DNA of 64,000 bases from Mesorhizobium sp. ZC-5 (GTDB lineage: Bacteria > Pseudomonadota > Alphaproteobacteria > Rhizobiales > Rhizobiaceae): NCBI RefSeq assembly GCF_025753855.1, contig NZ_JAOWPT010000004.1, forward strand, positions 1 to 64,000, read 5' to 3'. The translations under genes and the position numbers were made by a program. Position 1 is the stretch's first letter. Every line of letters starts with the position of its first letter. The notes beneath the pieces are model-generated. The model had not been told where the DNA came from. It made no database searches and worked only from the letters and a program-made list of their open reading frames with translations. Of the stretch, positions 34,385 to 42,924 are shown piece by piece.

Positions 34385-35959
34385 TTACTGGATGTCCCAG
34401 CGTTCGGGGTGGGCGGCGTAAGGCCCGCCAGCCGGTGCCGGTGTCCAGACGAAGTCCTTCAGCCTGGTGGAGGCGATGCCGTAGCGGTTGGCTACCCACA
34501 AAGTTGCCCAGGGCAGTTCCGCGTTCATCGCCTTGCAGACGTCCTGCCACGCGGCATCGAGCTTCGAAGCGTCGGTTTCGCCGAGCGCCTTGTCGAACGC
34601 GGCACTGAGGCCGTCGAACTCGATCCGCATGGTGTTGAAGCCGTCCGGCGGGATCTGTGACTTGTTCAGGCCTGGATTGAGGCCAGCCGGATTCGGGCCA
34701 TTCTGCAAGCCTGCATAGACCATCGCAAACTCGTTCCAGTCCGGCGTGCCTTCCTTGTAGACGATGCCGTTGTAGGTCGGCGTATCGACGACACGCGGCA
34801 CGACGTTGATGCCGACCTGCGCCAACATCGACTGCACCGCAGCCATCACGTTGGCGGCCTGCGGCGAGCCATAGTAAGTCAGCAAGGTAATCGGCTTGTC
34901 GCCGTTTATGTTCGCCCACCCCGCCTCGTCGAGAAGCGCTTTAGCTTTTGCCGGATCGTAGGCGTAGGCATCGAGTCCCTCGGGAATCAGATGCGGCGCG
35001 ACATAGCCGCAATTGGCCGGCTTCGCGGCACCTCCATACAGGCTCTCGATGATCGCGTTGCGGTCGATCGCATACATGATCGCCTGACGCACCTTAAGAT
35101 CCTTGAACAGCTCGACCTTCTGGTTGAGGCCGATGTAGTTCACGACGTAGGAATCGCCCTCGATAACCGAGAAATTGGCGTCGGTCTTGAAAGAGGCCGC
35201 ATCGTCCGGCTCGACATAGGTGAACTGGATTTCGCCGGCGCGCAACGCGGCAACCGCAGCGGCCGGGTTTTCGAAATAGCGGTTGATCAGCACGTCGACC
35301 TTCGGCTTGCCACCCCGATAGTCGTCGTCGGCTGCCAGTTCGACATACTGGTCGGTGACGTATCTGTTGAACTTGAACGGACCGGTGCCGACCGGCGTCG
35401 TCGACCACCAGGTGCTGTTTGCGAGGGACTCTGGCGCAATGCTCGCCAGCGCATGCTCGGGCAGGATCAGCACCTGCGAGATGATCGACAGGAACGAGCC
35501 GTTCGGCTTCGATAGCTTGATCATGACAGTGCGGTCGTCCGGCGCCTCGACCGAGGCGATGTCGCCAAGGCGGGCGGCAAAGAGACTGCCCGACGCCTTG
35601 TTCTTGGCGAGCTCGAAAGTGAACTTTACGTCCTTGGAGGTGAAGGGCTTGCCGTCGTGCCAAGTCTCCTCGGCGAGATTGAACGTGTAGGTGAGCTTGT
35701 CGTCGCTGACCTTGTAGTCCTTGGCGAGCGCGCCTTCGAGCTCGGTCAGCCCGGCGTTCCATAGCAGCAGCGGCTCGTAGTAGGTGCTGAGCCAGGTAAA
35801 GCCGCCGGTCGAAATGAGCGGGTTGAAATTCTTGGGCAGACCGCCCGGTCCGACGTCGAAGCCGCCGGCAATGGTCTTCGGGCTCTGTGCCTGCACGATT
35901 GTGGGCAAGCCGGTGCCAATCAGCAGCGCGGCTGCGATGGCGAGTGATCTGATACGCAT
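34385..35959 (-). CDS. Family 5 periplasmic solute-binding protein (Dpp/Opp type)
   Basis: A 524-residue exported binding protein. A signal peptide spans about 1-24 ([20 protein letters not shown]). The SBP_bac_5 domain follows ([40 protein letters not shown], then [20 protein letters not shown]). It captures the substrate in the periplasm for the downstream B/C/D/F components. Family 5 proteins bind peptides, but also opines, sugars and sialic acid; the embedded aldolase points to a sugar-acid-like ligand here. It starts 21 bases after the GntR-type gene. Confidence 0.95.
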   Translation of the reverse strand: MRIRSLAIAAALLIGTGLPTIVQAQSPKTIAGGFDVGPGGLPKNFNPLISTGGFTWLSTYYEPLLLWNAGLTELEGALAKDYKVSDDKLTYTFNLAEETWHDGKPFTSKDVKFTFELAKNKASGSLFAARLGDIASVEAPDDRTVMIKLSKPNGSFLSIISQVLILPEHALASIAPESLANSTWWSTTPVGTGPFKFNRYVTDQYVELAADDDYRGGKPKVDVLINRYFENPAAAVAALRAGEIQFTYVEPDDAASFKTDANFSVIEGDSYVVNYIGLNQKVELFKDLKVRQAIMYAIDRNAIIESLYGGAAKPANCGYVAPHLIPEGLDAYAYDPAKAKALLDEAGWANINGDKPITLLTYYGSPQAANVMAAVQSMLAQVGINVVPRVVDTPTYNGIVYKEGTPDWNEFAMVYAGLQNGPNPAGLNPGLNKSQIPPDGFNTMRIEFDGLSAAFDKALGETDASKLDAAWQDVCKAMNAELPWATLWVANRYGIASTRLKDFVWTPAPAGGPYAAHPERWDIQ

Positions 35960-35980
35960 TCTATTCCTCCCTTGGCAGTG

Positions 35981-36694
35981 TCAGATGGTGCGGTTTTTGG
36001 CGATGACTTGCTGAATTCCTCTGTAGTGATCGTCGAGCCGGTGACGTGCCCGGTCGACATCCTTGGCTGCTATTGCCTCGACGATCTCGTGATGATCGCG
36101 CCAGGTGGCGAGCGGCGTCGGATTGTCGAGATTGGTGAAGTCCGAGGCCTTGTTGAAAGCCACCCAGAAGATGTCGATGAGAGCGCTCAACATGTGGTTG
36201 TTCTGGCAGCGGAACAGCATCTGGTGAAATTGCTGGTCCTCTTCAGCAAAACTCTCGTTGCGATCCGCCCGCTGGCGCATGCTTTCGGTCAGCCGGCGAA
36301 GCTCAACGATGTCCTCGGCGCTGATCATTTCGACGGTCTTGGCGATCAGGCCGGTTTCGAGCACGCGGCGGATTTCGCGCAATTCCTCGACGTCGCGTAG
36401 CGAGTCCTGGAGTCCGTAAGCCAGATTATCGAGCAGCGGTTTGAAGGAGAATTCCTTGACGAACACCCCGATGCCGCGCCGGGTCTCAAGGATGCCGATC
36501 GATTCCAGCGCCTTGATTGCTTCGCGCACGGAATTTCGGCCGACTCCAAGCTGTTGTGCAAGAAACGTCTCGGGCGGCAGCGGGTCGCCGGCCTTCAGGC
36601 TGTTGGTCTCTATGTAGTTGCGCAGGCTCTCCTGCACCGAGACGTGCAGCAACGGCGGGCGGCTTAGCGGTTCGATCGATTTCACTACCGGCAT
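35981..36694 (-). CDS. GntR-family regulator, FadR/FCD subfamily
   Basis: A 237-residue regulator: the winged-helix GntR domain at about 15-80 (GDPLPPETFLAQQLGVGRNS, VREAIKALESIGILETRRGI) and an all-helical FCD effector domain at about 95-225 with likely metal ligands His (QQFHQMLFRCQ, WRDHHEIVEAI, RHRLDDHYRGI). FCD regulators usually respond to small organic acids. The ATG at 36692-36694 gives MPVVKSIEPL. It is the first gene of the leftward transport operon and faces the MocA-like genes, so it probably controls both through the palindrome in the gap. Confidence 0.92.
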   Translation of the reverse strand: MPVVKSIEPLSRPPLLHVSVQESLRNYIETNSLKAGDPLPPETFLAQQLGVGRNSVREAIKALESIGILETRRGIGVFVKEFSFKPLLDNLAYGLQDSLRDVEELREIRRVLETGLIAKTVEMISAEDIVELRRLTESMRQRADRNESFAEEDQQFHQMLFRCQNNHMLSALIDIFWVAFNKASDFTNLDNPTPLATWRDHHEIVEAIAAKDVDRARHRLDDHYRGIQQVIAKNRTI

Positions 36695-36764
36695 TTCGCA
36701 AATCCTGCTCCGCTCCCTCGGTCTTTGGCACCATCGCTCGAGGTTAGCGACTTGTCGTATAGCG

Positions 36765-36786
36765 ACTTGTAGGATATCCTGCAAGT
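36765..36786. promoter_or_regulatory. 22-bp palindromic operator candidate
   Basis: ACTTGT-AGGATATCCT-GCAAGT is a near-perfect inverted repeat (one mismatched pair) in the 114-base gap between the divergent GntR-type and MocA-type genes. The half-site AGCGACTTGT is repeated directly upstream at about 36746. FCD-type GntR proteins bind short palindromes in such gaps (known); this is the best candidate here. Confidence 0.6.
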
Positions 36787-36808
36787 TATTAGAGGAAATG
36801 CCCGCACC

Positions 36809-37783
36809 ATGAAGATTCTGCTCGCCGGCACGAGCCACTGGCATGCCGCAATGCACCTTGATGCCGCCCGCTGGTGTGGCGCCGAAATCGTCGGGGTATG
36901 GGACGAAAGCGCCGGGCACGCGCGCGGCTTCGCGCTTCGCAATGCGGTCGTTGCAATCGAAAGCTTCGACGAAGTATTGCACAGGCGGCCCGACGTCATT
37001 TTGCTGATGGGGCACCCTCATCAGGTGCCCGCCCGCGCCCGCTCGATCATCGAGGCAGGCATTCCCCTCATCCTGGAAAAACCCGCCGCCCCGGCAGCCG
37101 CGCCACTCGCGGAAATGCAATATCTAGCGCATGAAAACCGCGCGTTCGTCGCCGTGCCGCTGCCCAATCGCTTCGGTCCGGCCGTGACCGCGTTCGAGCG
37201 CCTGCGCTCCGAAAACCGTGCCGGTAAAATAGCGCATGGGCATTTTCGCGTCGTCAACGGCCCGCCTGAACGCTACGCGGAAGACGGCGTCTCGTGGGTC
37301 ACCGATCCGGCTATCGGCGGTGGTGGCGCGCTCCGCAATCTCGGCATCCATGGCGTCGATGCCGCGCTGAGCCTAGCCACCGGCAAACTCTCGCTGAAGT
37401 CGGCAAGCATCGGCAATCGCATCCACGCCTCCTCGCCTGTCGAGGACTATGCCCTGTTGATCCTCGAGGACGAGAGCGGCGCCGTATTCACGGTCGAGGC
37501 GGGATACACCTTTGCCTCGATGCTGCCTGGCGGCGACTTCGAGTGGCGCATCGTCAGTGCCAACGCGACGCTCATCGACCGCGGCGACACGGCGACCTGC
37601 TGGACGCTTGATGACAAGGCGAAGGTCGACCTTCCGGTTGAACTCCCCGCGACGCGCTACCGGCTATGCATGCACGACACTTTTCGGCGGCTCGCCACCA
37701 ACACGCCGCCGGCCATCTCAATCGACGACTACGCGGCGGCCATGTCCATGATCGACGCAGCATATCTGAAGGCAGGAAGATGA
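36809..37783 (+). CDS. Gfo/Idh/MocA-family oxidoreductase, unusual N-terminus
   Basis: A 324-residue NAD(P)-dependent dehydrogenase-like protein. The family's EKP motif is present (IPLILEKPAAPAAAPLAEM), along with the C-terminal sheet domain (GGGGALRNLGIHGVDAALSL). The usual Rossmann GxGxxG at the start is replaced by ILLAGTSHWHAAMHLDAARW, so cofactor binding may differ. It overlaps the next dehydrogenase gene by four bases (ATGA). With that gene and the DapA-family gene it forms a plus-strand operon opposite the transporter. Confidence 0.85.
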   Translation: MKILLAGTSHWHAAMHLDAARWCGAEIVGVWDESAGHARGFALRNAVVAIESFDEVLHRRPDVILLMGHPHQVPARARSIIEAGIPLILEKPAAPAAAPLAEMQYLAHENRAFVAVPLPNRFGPAVTAFERLRSENRAGKIAHGHFRVVNGPPERYAEDGVSWVTDPAIGGGGALRNLGIHGVDAALSLATGKLSLKSASIGNRIHASSPVEDYALLILEDESGAVFTVEAGYTFASMLPGGDFEWRIVSANATLIDRGDTATCWTLDDKAKVDLPVELPATRYRLCMHDTFRRLATNTPPAISIDDYAAAMSMIDAAYLKAGR

Positions 37784-38775
37784 TCGGAATAGGAATTATC
37801 GGCGCGGGCGACTTCGGCGCAGCACATGCACGCGCAATCAGGGAAGTCGATGGGATACGCGTGGTGGCCGCATGCCGCGAGAACCAGGCTGCCCTCGGCG
37901 CATTTACCAAGGAATATGGCGGCAGCGCCTACACGGATTGGCGCAAGCTGCTCGATGATCCGCAGGTCGATGCCGTCGTCATCGCCACGCCGCATGCACT
38001 CCATGCTGAAATGGCGATCGGCGCCGCGCAGGCCAGAAAGCATATCCTGCTCGAGAAGCCGATGGCGCCGACGGTTGCTGCCTGTGACGCCATCAACGCC
38101 GCCGTGGCAAAAAGTGGCGTCAGGCTGATGGTCGCTCACCTCATGCACTTCTCCAAGCCCTGCATGGCCGCGAAGAAGATTATCGAGGAAGGGACGATCG
38201 GCCGGCCACTGATTGCGTCGAGCTGGATGATTAAGCTCTGGATGGAGCACAACCGCCGCGGCTGGCACCTGCGCTACGGCACAGGCGGCGGCATGCTGAT
38301 GACGGCAGGCATTCATGCGCTCGACCGCCTGGTATGGCTGATGGACGACGACGTCACTTCGGTCAGCGCCATGATCGGCGCGAAGTTCCACCAGCAGGAA
38401 GCCGACGATACGTCCATGATCGGTCTCCGCTTCAAGAACGGGGGGCTCGGCCAGGTGCAGAGCGTCGGATATCGCAATGGCGGCGTCACCTTCGAGATGG
38501 ACCTCGTCTGCGAACACGGCACGCTGCGCATCGACATGGACAGTGGGACGAAGATCGGCCGCGACGCCAAGTGGCAGGACGTGCCGGACTCCTTCGAACC
38601 CGCCTGGATGCACAATGCGGTGAAGCGCGAATGGGCGGCGCTGCGCGACGCCATCGTCGACGGCAAGCCAATTCCGGTTACGGGCAGCTACGGCCGCCAG
38701 ATCATCGGCATTATCGAGGCGGCTTACGCCTCGGACAAGTCACGCCGCGAGGAACCCATCGCCAATGCGAAATGA
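37780..38775 (+). CDS. Gfo/Idh/MocA-family oxidoreductase
   Basis: A 331-residue dehydrogenase. The N-terminal Rossmann motif is intact (GIGIIGAGDFGAAHARAI), the EKP motif reads HILLEKPMAPTVAAC, and the substrate domain has GTGGGMLMTAGIHALDRLVW with a likely catalytic His. Family members oxidise sugars, inositols or sugar acids with NAD(P). The ATG at 37780 overlaps the previous stop. The substrate is not deducible, but co-regulation with an importer and two aldolases suggests catabolism of an imported sugar derivative. Confidence 0.92.
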   Translation: MIGIGIIGAGDFGAAHARAIREVDGIRVVAACRENQAALGAFTKEYGGSAYTDWRKLLDDPQVDAVVIATPHALHAEMAIGAAQARKHILLEKPMAPTVAACDAINAAVAKSGVRLMVAHLMHFSKPCMAAKKIIEEGTIGRPLIASSWMIKLWMEHNRRGWHLRYGTGGGMLMTAGIHALDRLVWLMDDDVTSVSAMIGAKFHQQEADDTSMIGLRFKNGGLGQVQSVGYRNGGVTFEMDLVCEHGTLRIDMDSGTKIGRDAKWQDVPDSFEPAWMHNAVKREWAALRDAIVDGKPIPVTGSYGRQIIGIIEAAYASDKSRREEPIANAK

Positions 38776-38799
38776 CCTTCACATTGAGCGGGATCGACT

Positions 38800-39732
38800 A
38801 TGAGCATCGCCGAGTTGCCCGCCAACGCACCGCGCGGCACCTGGGGTGCCGTCATGCTGGCAATCGATAGCAACGGCCGGATTGACTGGAACGCCACCGA
38901 GGAAACGATTGGCCGCCTGGCTGCTTCGGGCGTCGATGGCATCTATTCCAATGGCACCGCCTGCGAGTTCCACTGCCAGACCGAGACCGAGTTCGAGCGC
39001 CTGAGCGGCCTCGTCGCCGCCGTCGCCAGCCGCGCAGGCGTTCCGTTCCAGATCGGGATCAGCCAGTCCAATCCGCGCGTCGCCCGCGACAGGGCGGCGC
39101 GTGTCCAGCAGCTTGGTTCATCCGGCCTGCAATTCACCTTGCCGGACTGGTGGCCGCCGAGTGACGACGAGGTGGTGCGCTTCGCTTCGGGGCTCGCCGA
39201 AGCCGCACCGGACGTGCCGCTGATCCTCTACAACCCGCCGCACGCAAAGCGGCGGCTGACGATCGCCGGGATCGTGGCCCTCCGCGCCGTTGTCCCGTCG
39301 ATCATCGGGGCAAAACTGCCGGGCGGCGGCGAGGAATGGTTCACCGAGATGCGGCGTGAACTGCCGGGTTTGTCGGTCTTCGTGCCTGGCCACACGCTGG
39401 CTTCCGGCTATGCGCAGGGCGCGCATGGCAGCTACTCCAACGTCGCGTGTCTCAGCCCCACCGGCGCCGTTGCCTGGTGGAGCCAGATCCAGGCCGGCGA
39501 CCCTGCGGCGACCGAACTGCAAACGCGCATCCAGTCGTTCATGATGGATCACGTCATCCCTTTCCGGACGCGCTACAACGTCAGCGACGCCGCCCTGGAC
39601 AAGTCGCTGGCCGCTGCCGGCGGCTGGGCGCCGCTCGGCCCTCGCCTTCTGTGGCCCTACACGTCGGTGCCGGATGAGGAGATTCCGATCCTCGCCAATG
39701 CCGCGCGGCGCAGCTTCCCGGAGTGGTTCTAG
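38800..39732 (+). CDS. DapA-family aldolase, second copy
   Basis: A 310-residue protein of the DHDPS/NAL family. Catalytic Tyr144 (LILYNPPHAKRRL) and Schiff-base Lys172 (IIGAKLPGGGEEW) can be placed. The keto-acid pocket reads SNGTACEFH rather than G-T-T-G-E, and the Lys context (AKLPGG) is unlike typical 'I-K-D-S-S-G', so substrate choice probably differs from the copy at 31.5 kb. It is third in the plus-strand operon and overlaps the convergent CoA-transferase gene by four bases at the stops. Confidence 0.82.
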   Translation: MSIAELPANAPRGTWGAVMLAIDSNGRIDWNATEETIGRLAASGVDGIYSNGTACEFHCQTETEFERLSGLVAAVASRAGVPFQIGISQSNPRVARDRAARVQQLGSSGLQFTLPDWWPPSDDEVVRFASGLAEAAPDVPLILYNPPHAKRRLTIAGIVALRAVVPSIIGAKLPGGGEEWFTEMRRELPGLSVFVPGHTLASGYAQGAHGSYSNVACLSPTGAVAWWSQIQAGDPAATELQTRIQSFMMDHVIPFRTRYNVSDAALDKSLAAAGGWAPLGPRLLWPYTSVPDEEIPILANAARRSFPEWF

Positions 39733-40937
39733 GCGCGCTTCGGCTCTCCGGCGAAGCCCTTTGCCAGCGCGTCGTCAATCGCCGGCGCGGCATAACCGTA
39801 CTCGGCCAGGATCTCGCGGGTGTGCTCGCCGACCAGCGGTGCGGGACGTTCGATCGCCGCCGGCGTCTCCGACAATTTGACCGCCGGGGCAACAACCTTC
39901 ACTTCGCCCGCCGTCGGGTGGGTGTAGGACGATATCATGCCCATGTGCTTCACCTGCGGGTCCTGCTCGGCCTGCAGATGCGTCTTCACCTCGCCGCACC
40001 AGATGTCGACGGCGAGCATGGCATCCAGAAGATCGGCGGTGGTCCAGTTTCGCGTCAGCGCCGCGAGCCTGGCCCACACCTCGTCGCGCTTCTCGAACAG
40101 CGTCCTGGGGTCGTCATAAGCCAGCAGCGACTCATCGCCGAGGACGCCGACAAGCTTCTTGTACGGGCTCATGGCGATGGTCACATAGCCGTCCGACGTC
40201 GGGTAGACGCCGAACGGCGCATCCATGCCGGGATGTCCGATGCCCGAATTGGGACGCTTGAAGTCGCGCTCGAAGTTCATCGCGGTCAGCATCTCCTGAC
40301 CCTGATGCGCCAGCATGCCGGAGAGCAGATCGACCTTGACCTGCTGACCCTTGCCGGAGCGCTCGCGCCAGTAGAGGGCCGTCAGGATGCCGTAGACCAT
40401 GTTCATCGCGCCGATCTGGTCCGAAAAGCCCGAACCCACCGGCACCGGCGGACCATCGCCGCGTCCGGTCGCGGCAGCGATGCCGGTCAGTCCCTGCAGC
40501 AGCATGTCCTGACCCGGCCGGCTCAGATATGGCCCGCTCTCGCCGTAGCCCGAGCCCGAGCAGTAGATGATGCGCGGATTGATCCTGCGAAAATCCTCGT
40601 AGCCGAAGCCCAGCTTGGCCATAACGCCTGGACGGAAATTCTGGACCACGACGTCAGCCGTTTCCGCGATCTTGTAGAGCATGGCCTTCGCGTCCGGTGC
40701 CTTGAGATCCAGTGCCAGCGACCGCTTGTTCCGGTTCCAGGCTAGGAAGTTGGGGCTTTCGGTCCCGCCCACCCATTGATTGTTGAAGGTCAGCGTGCGG
40801 AACATGTCGCCCTGCCCCGGCCGTTCGACCTTGATCACGTTGGCGCCCATGTCGGCCAAAAGTTGCGTGCAGAACGGCCCCTGCAGCAGATGGCTGAAAT
40901 CGAGGATGGTGACGTCGGAAAGAGCTTTGTCGGTCAT
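39729..40937 (-). CDS. Type III CoA-transferase (CaiB/BaiF family)
   Basis: A 402-residue enzyme that moves CoA between carboxylic acids through a glutamyl/aspartyl-CoA intermediate. The family landmarks are DFSHLLQGPFCTQLLADMGA, VIKVERPGQGD, the catalytic Asp144 (LSRPGQDMLLQGLTG) and GHPGMDAPFGVYPTSDGYVT. The ATG at 40935-40937 overlaps the stop of the upstream signal-less binding-like protein (ATGA). It is the last gene of the long transport operon B, so its acid substrate is probably a product of the imported sugar pathway. Confidence 0.93.
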   Translation of the reverse strand: MTDKALSDVTILDFSHLLQGPFCTQLLADMGANVIKVERPGQGDMFRTLTFNNQWVGGTESPNFLAWNRNKRSLALDLKAPDAKAMLYKIAETADVVVQNFRPGVMAKLGFGYEDFRRINPRIIYCSGSGYGESGPYLSRPGQDMLLQGLTGIAAATGRGDGPPVPVGSGFSDQIGAMNMVYGILTALYWRERSGKGQQVKVDLLSGMLAHQGQEMLTAMNFERDFKRPNSGIGHPGMDAPFGVYPTSDGYVTIAMSPYKKLVGVLGDESLLAYDDPRTLFEKRDEVWARLAALTRNWTTADLLDAMLAVDIWCGEVKTHLQAEQDPQVKHMGMISSYTHPTAGEVKVVAPAVKLSETPAAIERPAPLVGEHTREILAEYGYAAPAIDDALAKGFAGEPKRA

Positions 40938-42073
40938 GCTTTGCCTTTTCGGATTCGGAGGGGCCTGCGGGCTGCGGCTCTGGCCGCCTGCCAGAGATCG
41001 TGCAGCCGGCCGATGATGGCGGAAGCTGGGGTGGCGTCGCCGAGCGCCTCGCGGATCAACGCGGCGGCGGCCGTCTGGAATGCGATGTAGCCGTCGAAGC
41101 GCGGCCTCACCCACGCCTGCTCGGCAGTCTCCTGCGTGTCGCGATAGAAATTCCCCCAAGCGGCGTTGACGCTCCCGCTCGTCCAGGCGGCGCGCGACGA
41201 AGGTTGGCCGTCATGGTCCGGGATGAACCCCTGCTGGGCGCCTTCCGACATCAGCCAGCGCAGATGGTCGAGTAGCGGCTTGTCGGGTTGCGTGCCGCTG
41301 GTGATGCCGATTCCAGTGCCGCCGAGCACACTGCCTCGTCGCCCACCGAGACGCGGGGCGTTGGAGAAGGCGACGCGGCTGCGGTCGCCACTCGCCACCG
41401 CATAATTCACGTAACCGAACACCAGCGGCACCAGCGTGATGCCGGCGCGGCGGGAGATCGCTTCGAGCAAGGCGATGGGGTTCATCGTTTCACTGCCGGC
41501 CGGCGCCCTGGCGGCCAACCGGCGCAGACGCTCGAGCGCCTCGCAGCCGGCCGCATTGCCGATAAGCTCCTCTCCGCCCGGGTCTTCTCCGAGCGAGATG
41601 CAGAGCGACAGGAACGTCAGCACGGCATGCGGCCCGGCGACCGAGATGGCGACCGGCGACCGCTCGGAAACAGCCATCACCTCGTCCCAGCTGTCGGGTG
41701 CGGCAACCACAGTATCCGGATCGCGCGCCATGACCTGCATGGCGATATCCAGCGGCAGCGCATAGTGGCTTCCCTCCCAGCGATAGCTGGCCAGTGCGGC
41801 GCCGATGCTCCCCCGGCCGCACGCTGCGATCTCGCCGGCGTCGAAATGGGCCTCCAACGGCTGCAGGCAGTCGTGCGCCACCGCCTCGCCGATATGCGGA
41901 TGGTCGAGCACGAGAAGATCGAAGCGGGCGGCAAGGTCGGCGATCGGGTGGCTCTCGAAACCCTCGAGCGGCTGGCGCGACCAGCGCAGCAGGCCGTCGC
42001 TCTTTTCCGCTGCCGCCTCCAGTGCGCGATAGCCGCGCGGATGATCCCAGGTCAGACCATGAAAGCCGCTCAT
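40934..42073 (-). CDS. Solute-binding-protein-like protein without a signal peptide
   Basis: A 379-residue protein starting MSGFHGLTWDHPRGYRALEA with no hydrophobic leader, so it is probably cytoplasmic. It nevertheless resembles family 1 sugar-binding proteins: 'FDLLVLDHPHIGEAV', SHYALPLDIAMQVMARDPDT, 'DSWDEVMAVSE', 'VLGGTGIGITSGTQ'. The ATG at 42071-42073 overlaps the lactonase stop. A typical periplasmic binding protein is encoded at the head of the same operon, so this one is not the transport receptor. It overlaps the CoA-transferase gene and may act with it, perhaps as a sensor or substrate carrier. The function is unknown. Confidence 0.7.
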   Translation of the reverse strand: MSGFHGLTWDHPRGYRALEAAAEKSDGLLRWSRQPLEGFESHPIADLAARFDLLVLDHPHIGEAVAHDCLQPLEAHFDAGEIAACGRGSIGAALASYRWEGSHYALPLDIAMQVMARDPDTVVAAPDSWDEVMAVSERSPVAISVAGPHAVLTFLSLCISLGEDPGGEELIGNAAGCEALERLRRLAARAPAGSETMNPIALLEAISRRAGITLVPLVFGYVNYAVASGDRSRVAFSNAPRLGGRRGSVLGGTGIGITSGTQPDKPLLDHLRWLMSEGAQQGFIPDHDGQPSSRAAWTSGSVNAAWGNFYRDTQETAEQAWVRPRFDGYIAFQTAAAALIREALGDATPASAIIGRLHDLWQAARAAARRPLRIRKGKA

Positions 42074-42924
42074 CGCGAGGCCTCGTACAAGGCCGGTGCG
42101 GATGTGTCGGTTTCGACGCGCGTGATATGCCAGCGCCCGAGATTTGCAGTGTAGAGCGCCGCTCCGTCGAAGGCTATGTTGGTCGGATGCGCGAAGAGAT
42201 GCGCCGTCTCGTCCTCGATGTAGATTTGTGCCACACCCCCGCCCGGCGGAATGCGCAATATGCGCGACGGCTCGTAGCAGCCGACGAACAGAGCACCCTG
42301 GGCATCGAAGGCGATGCCGTCGGGCAGGCCGGGAAGATCGCTGGCATAGACCTCCGACCAACCAGCCTTGCCGTCTTCGGTAATGGCGATACGCGTGACA
42401 CCGCGGGCAAAGGTTTCGCAGACGAAAAGCGCGTCATCGCGAAGCGCCATGCCGTTGGCAAACAGGAATGGCCCGGCATGCCAGACATCGCCTTCGCCGC
42501 TCTCCAGATCATAGGCCCAGACACCCGGCCCAGCTTCCTGCTGGTCATGGCTGTTGGAAACATAGAGCCTACCACGGGCGCGATCGACGACCGGGTAGTT
42601 CGGGACACGAATGCCAGGCCTGGTGAAACGTTCGAGCCTTCGCGTCGCGAGATCCAGGCGGAACACGGCCGCGTGCTTCAGGTCGCAGACAAACAGCGAA
42701 CGGTCGCCATCGAAGGCCAGGCCGAGCACGAAGCCGCCGGTCGACGCCACTTCCTCGATTGCCGAGCCATCGGGGGAAATGCGCAGAATCTGGCCGTTCT
42801 CGCTGCCACACCAGACATATCTGTCTGGCCCGACAGCAACACCCTCGGGATGCTGCAGGCGGGGCGTCGATAACACGCCGTCGAAGAGCACCCTGGCGCG
42901 TGACAGTGGGAGCATCGCATTCAT
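42070..42924 (-). CDS. SMP-30/gluconolactonase-family lactonase
   Basis: A 284-residue six-bladed beta-propeller hydrolase that opens sugar lactones to aldonic acids. It shows PEGVAVGPDRYVWCGSENGQ, the metal-site strands 'VSNSHDQQ', 'FANGMALRDDALFVCET' and 'GLPDGIAFDAQGALFVG', and a closing 'PTNIAFDGAALYTANLG'. It overlaps the ATPase gene upstream and the signal-less protein gene downstream, each by four bases. With the SDR of the same operon it would convert a sugar to its lactone and then its acid. Confidence 0.9.
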   Translation of the reverse strand: MNAMLPLSRARVLFDGVLSTPRLQHPEGVAVGPDRYVWCGSENGQILRISPDGSAIEEVASTGGFVLGLAFDGDRSLFVCDLKHAAVFRLDLATRRLERFTRPGIRVPNYPVVDRARGRLYVSNSHDQQEAGPGVWAYDLESGEGDVWHAGPFLFANGMALRDDALFVCETFARGVTRIAITEDGKAGWSEVYASDLPGLPDGIAFDAQGALFVGCYEPSRILRIPPGGGVAQIYIEDETAHLFAHPTNIAFDGAALYTANLGRWHITRVETDTSAPALYEASR

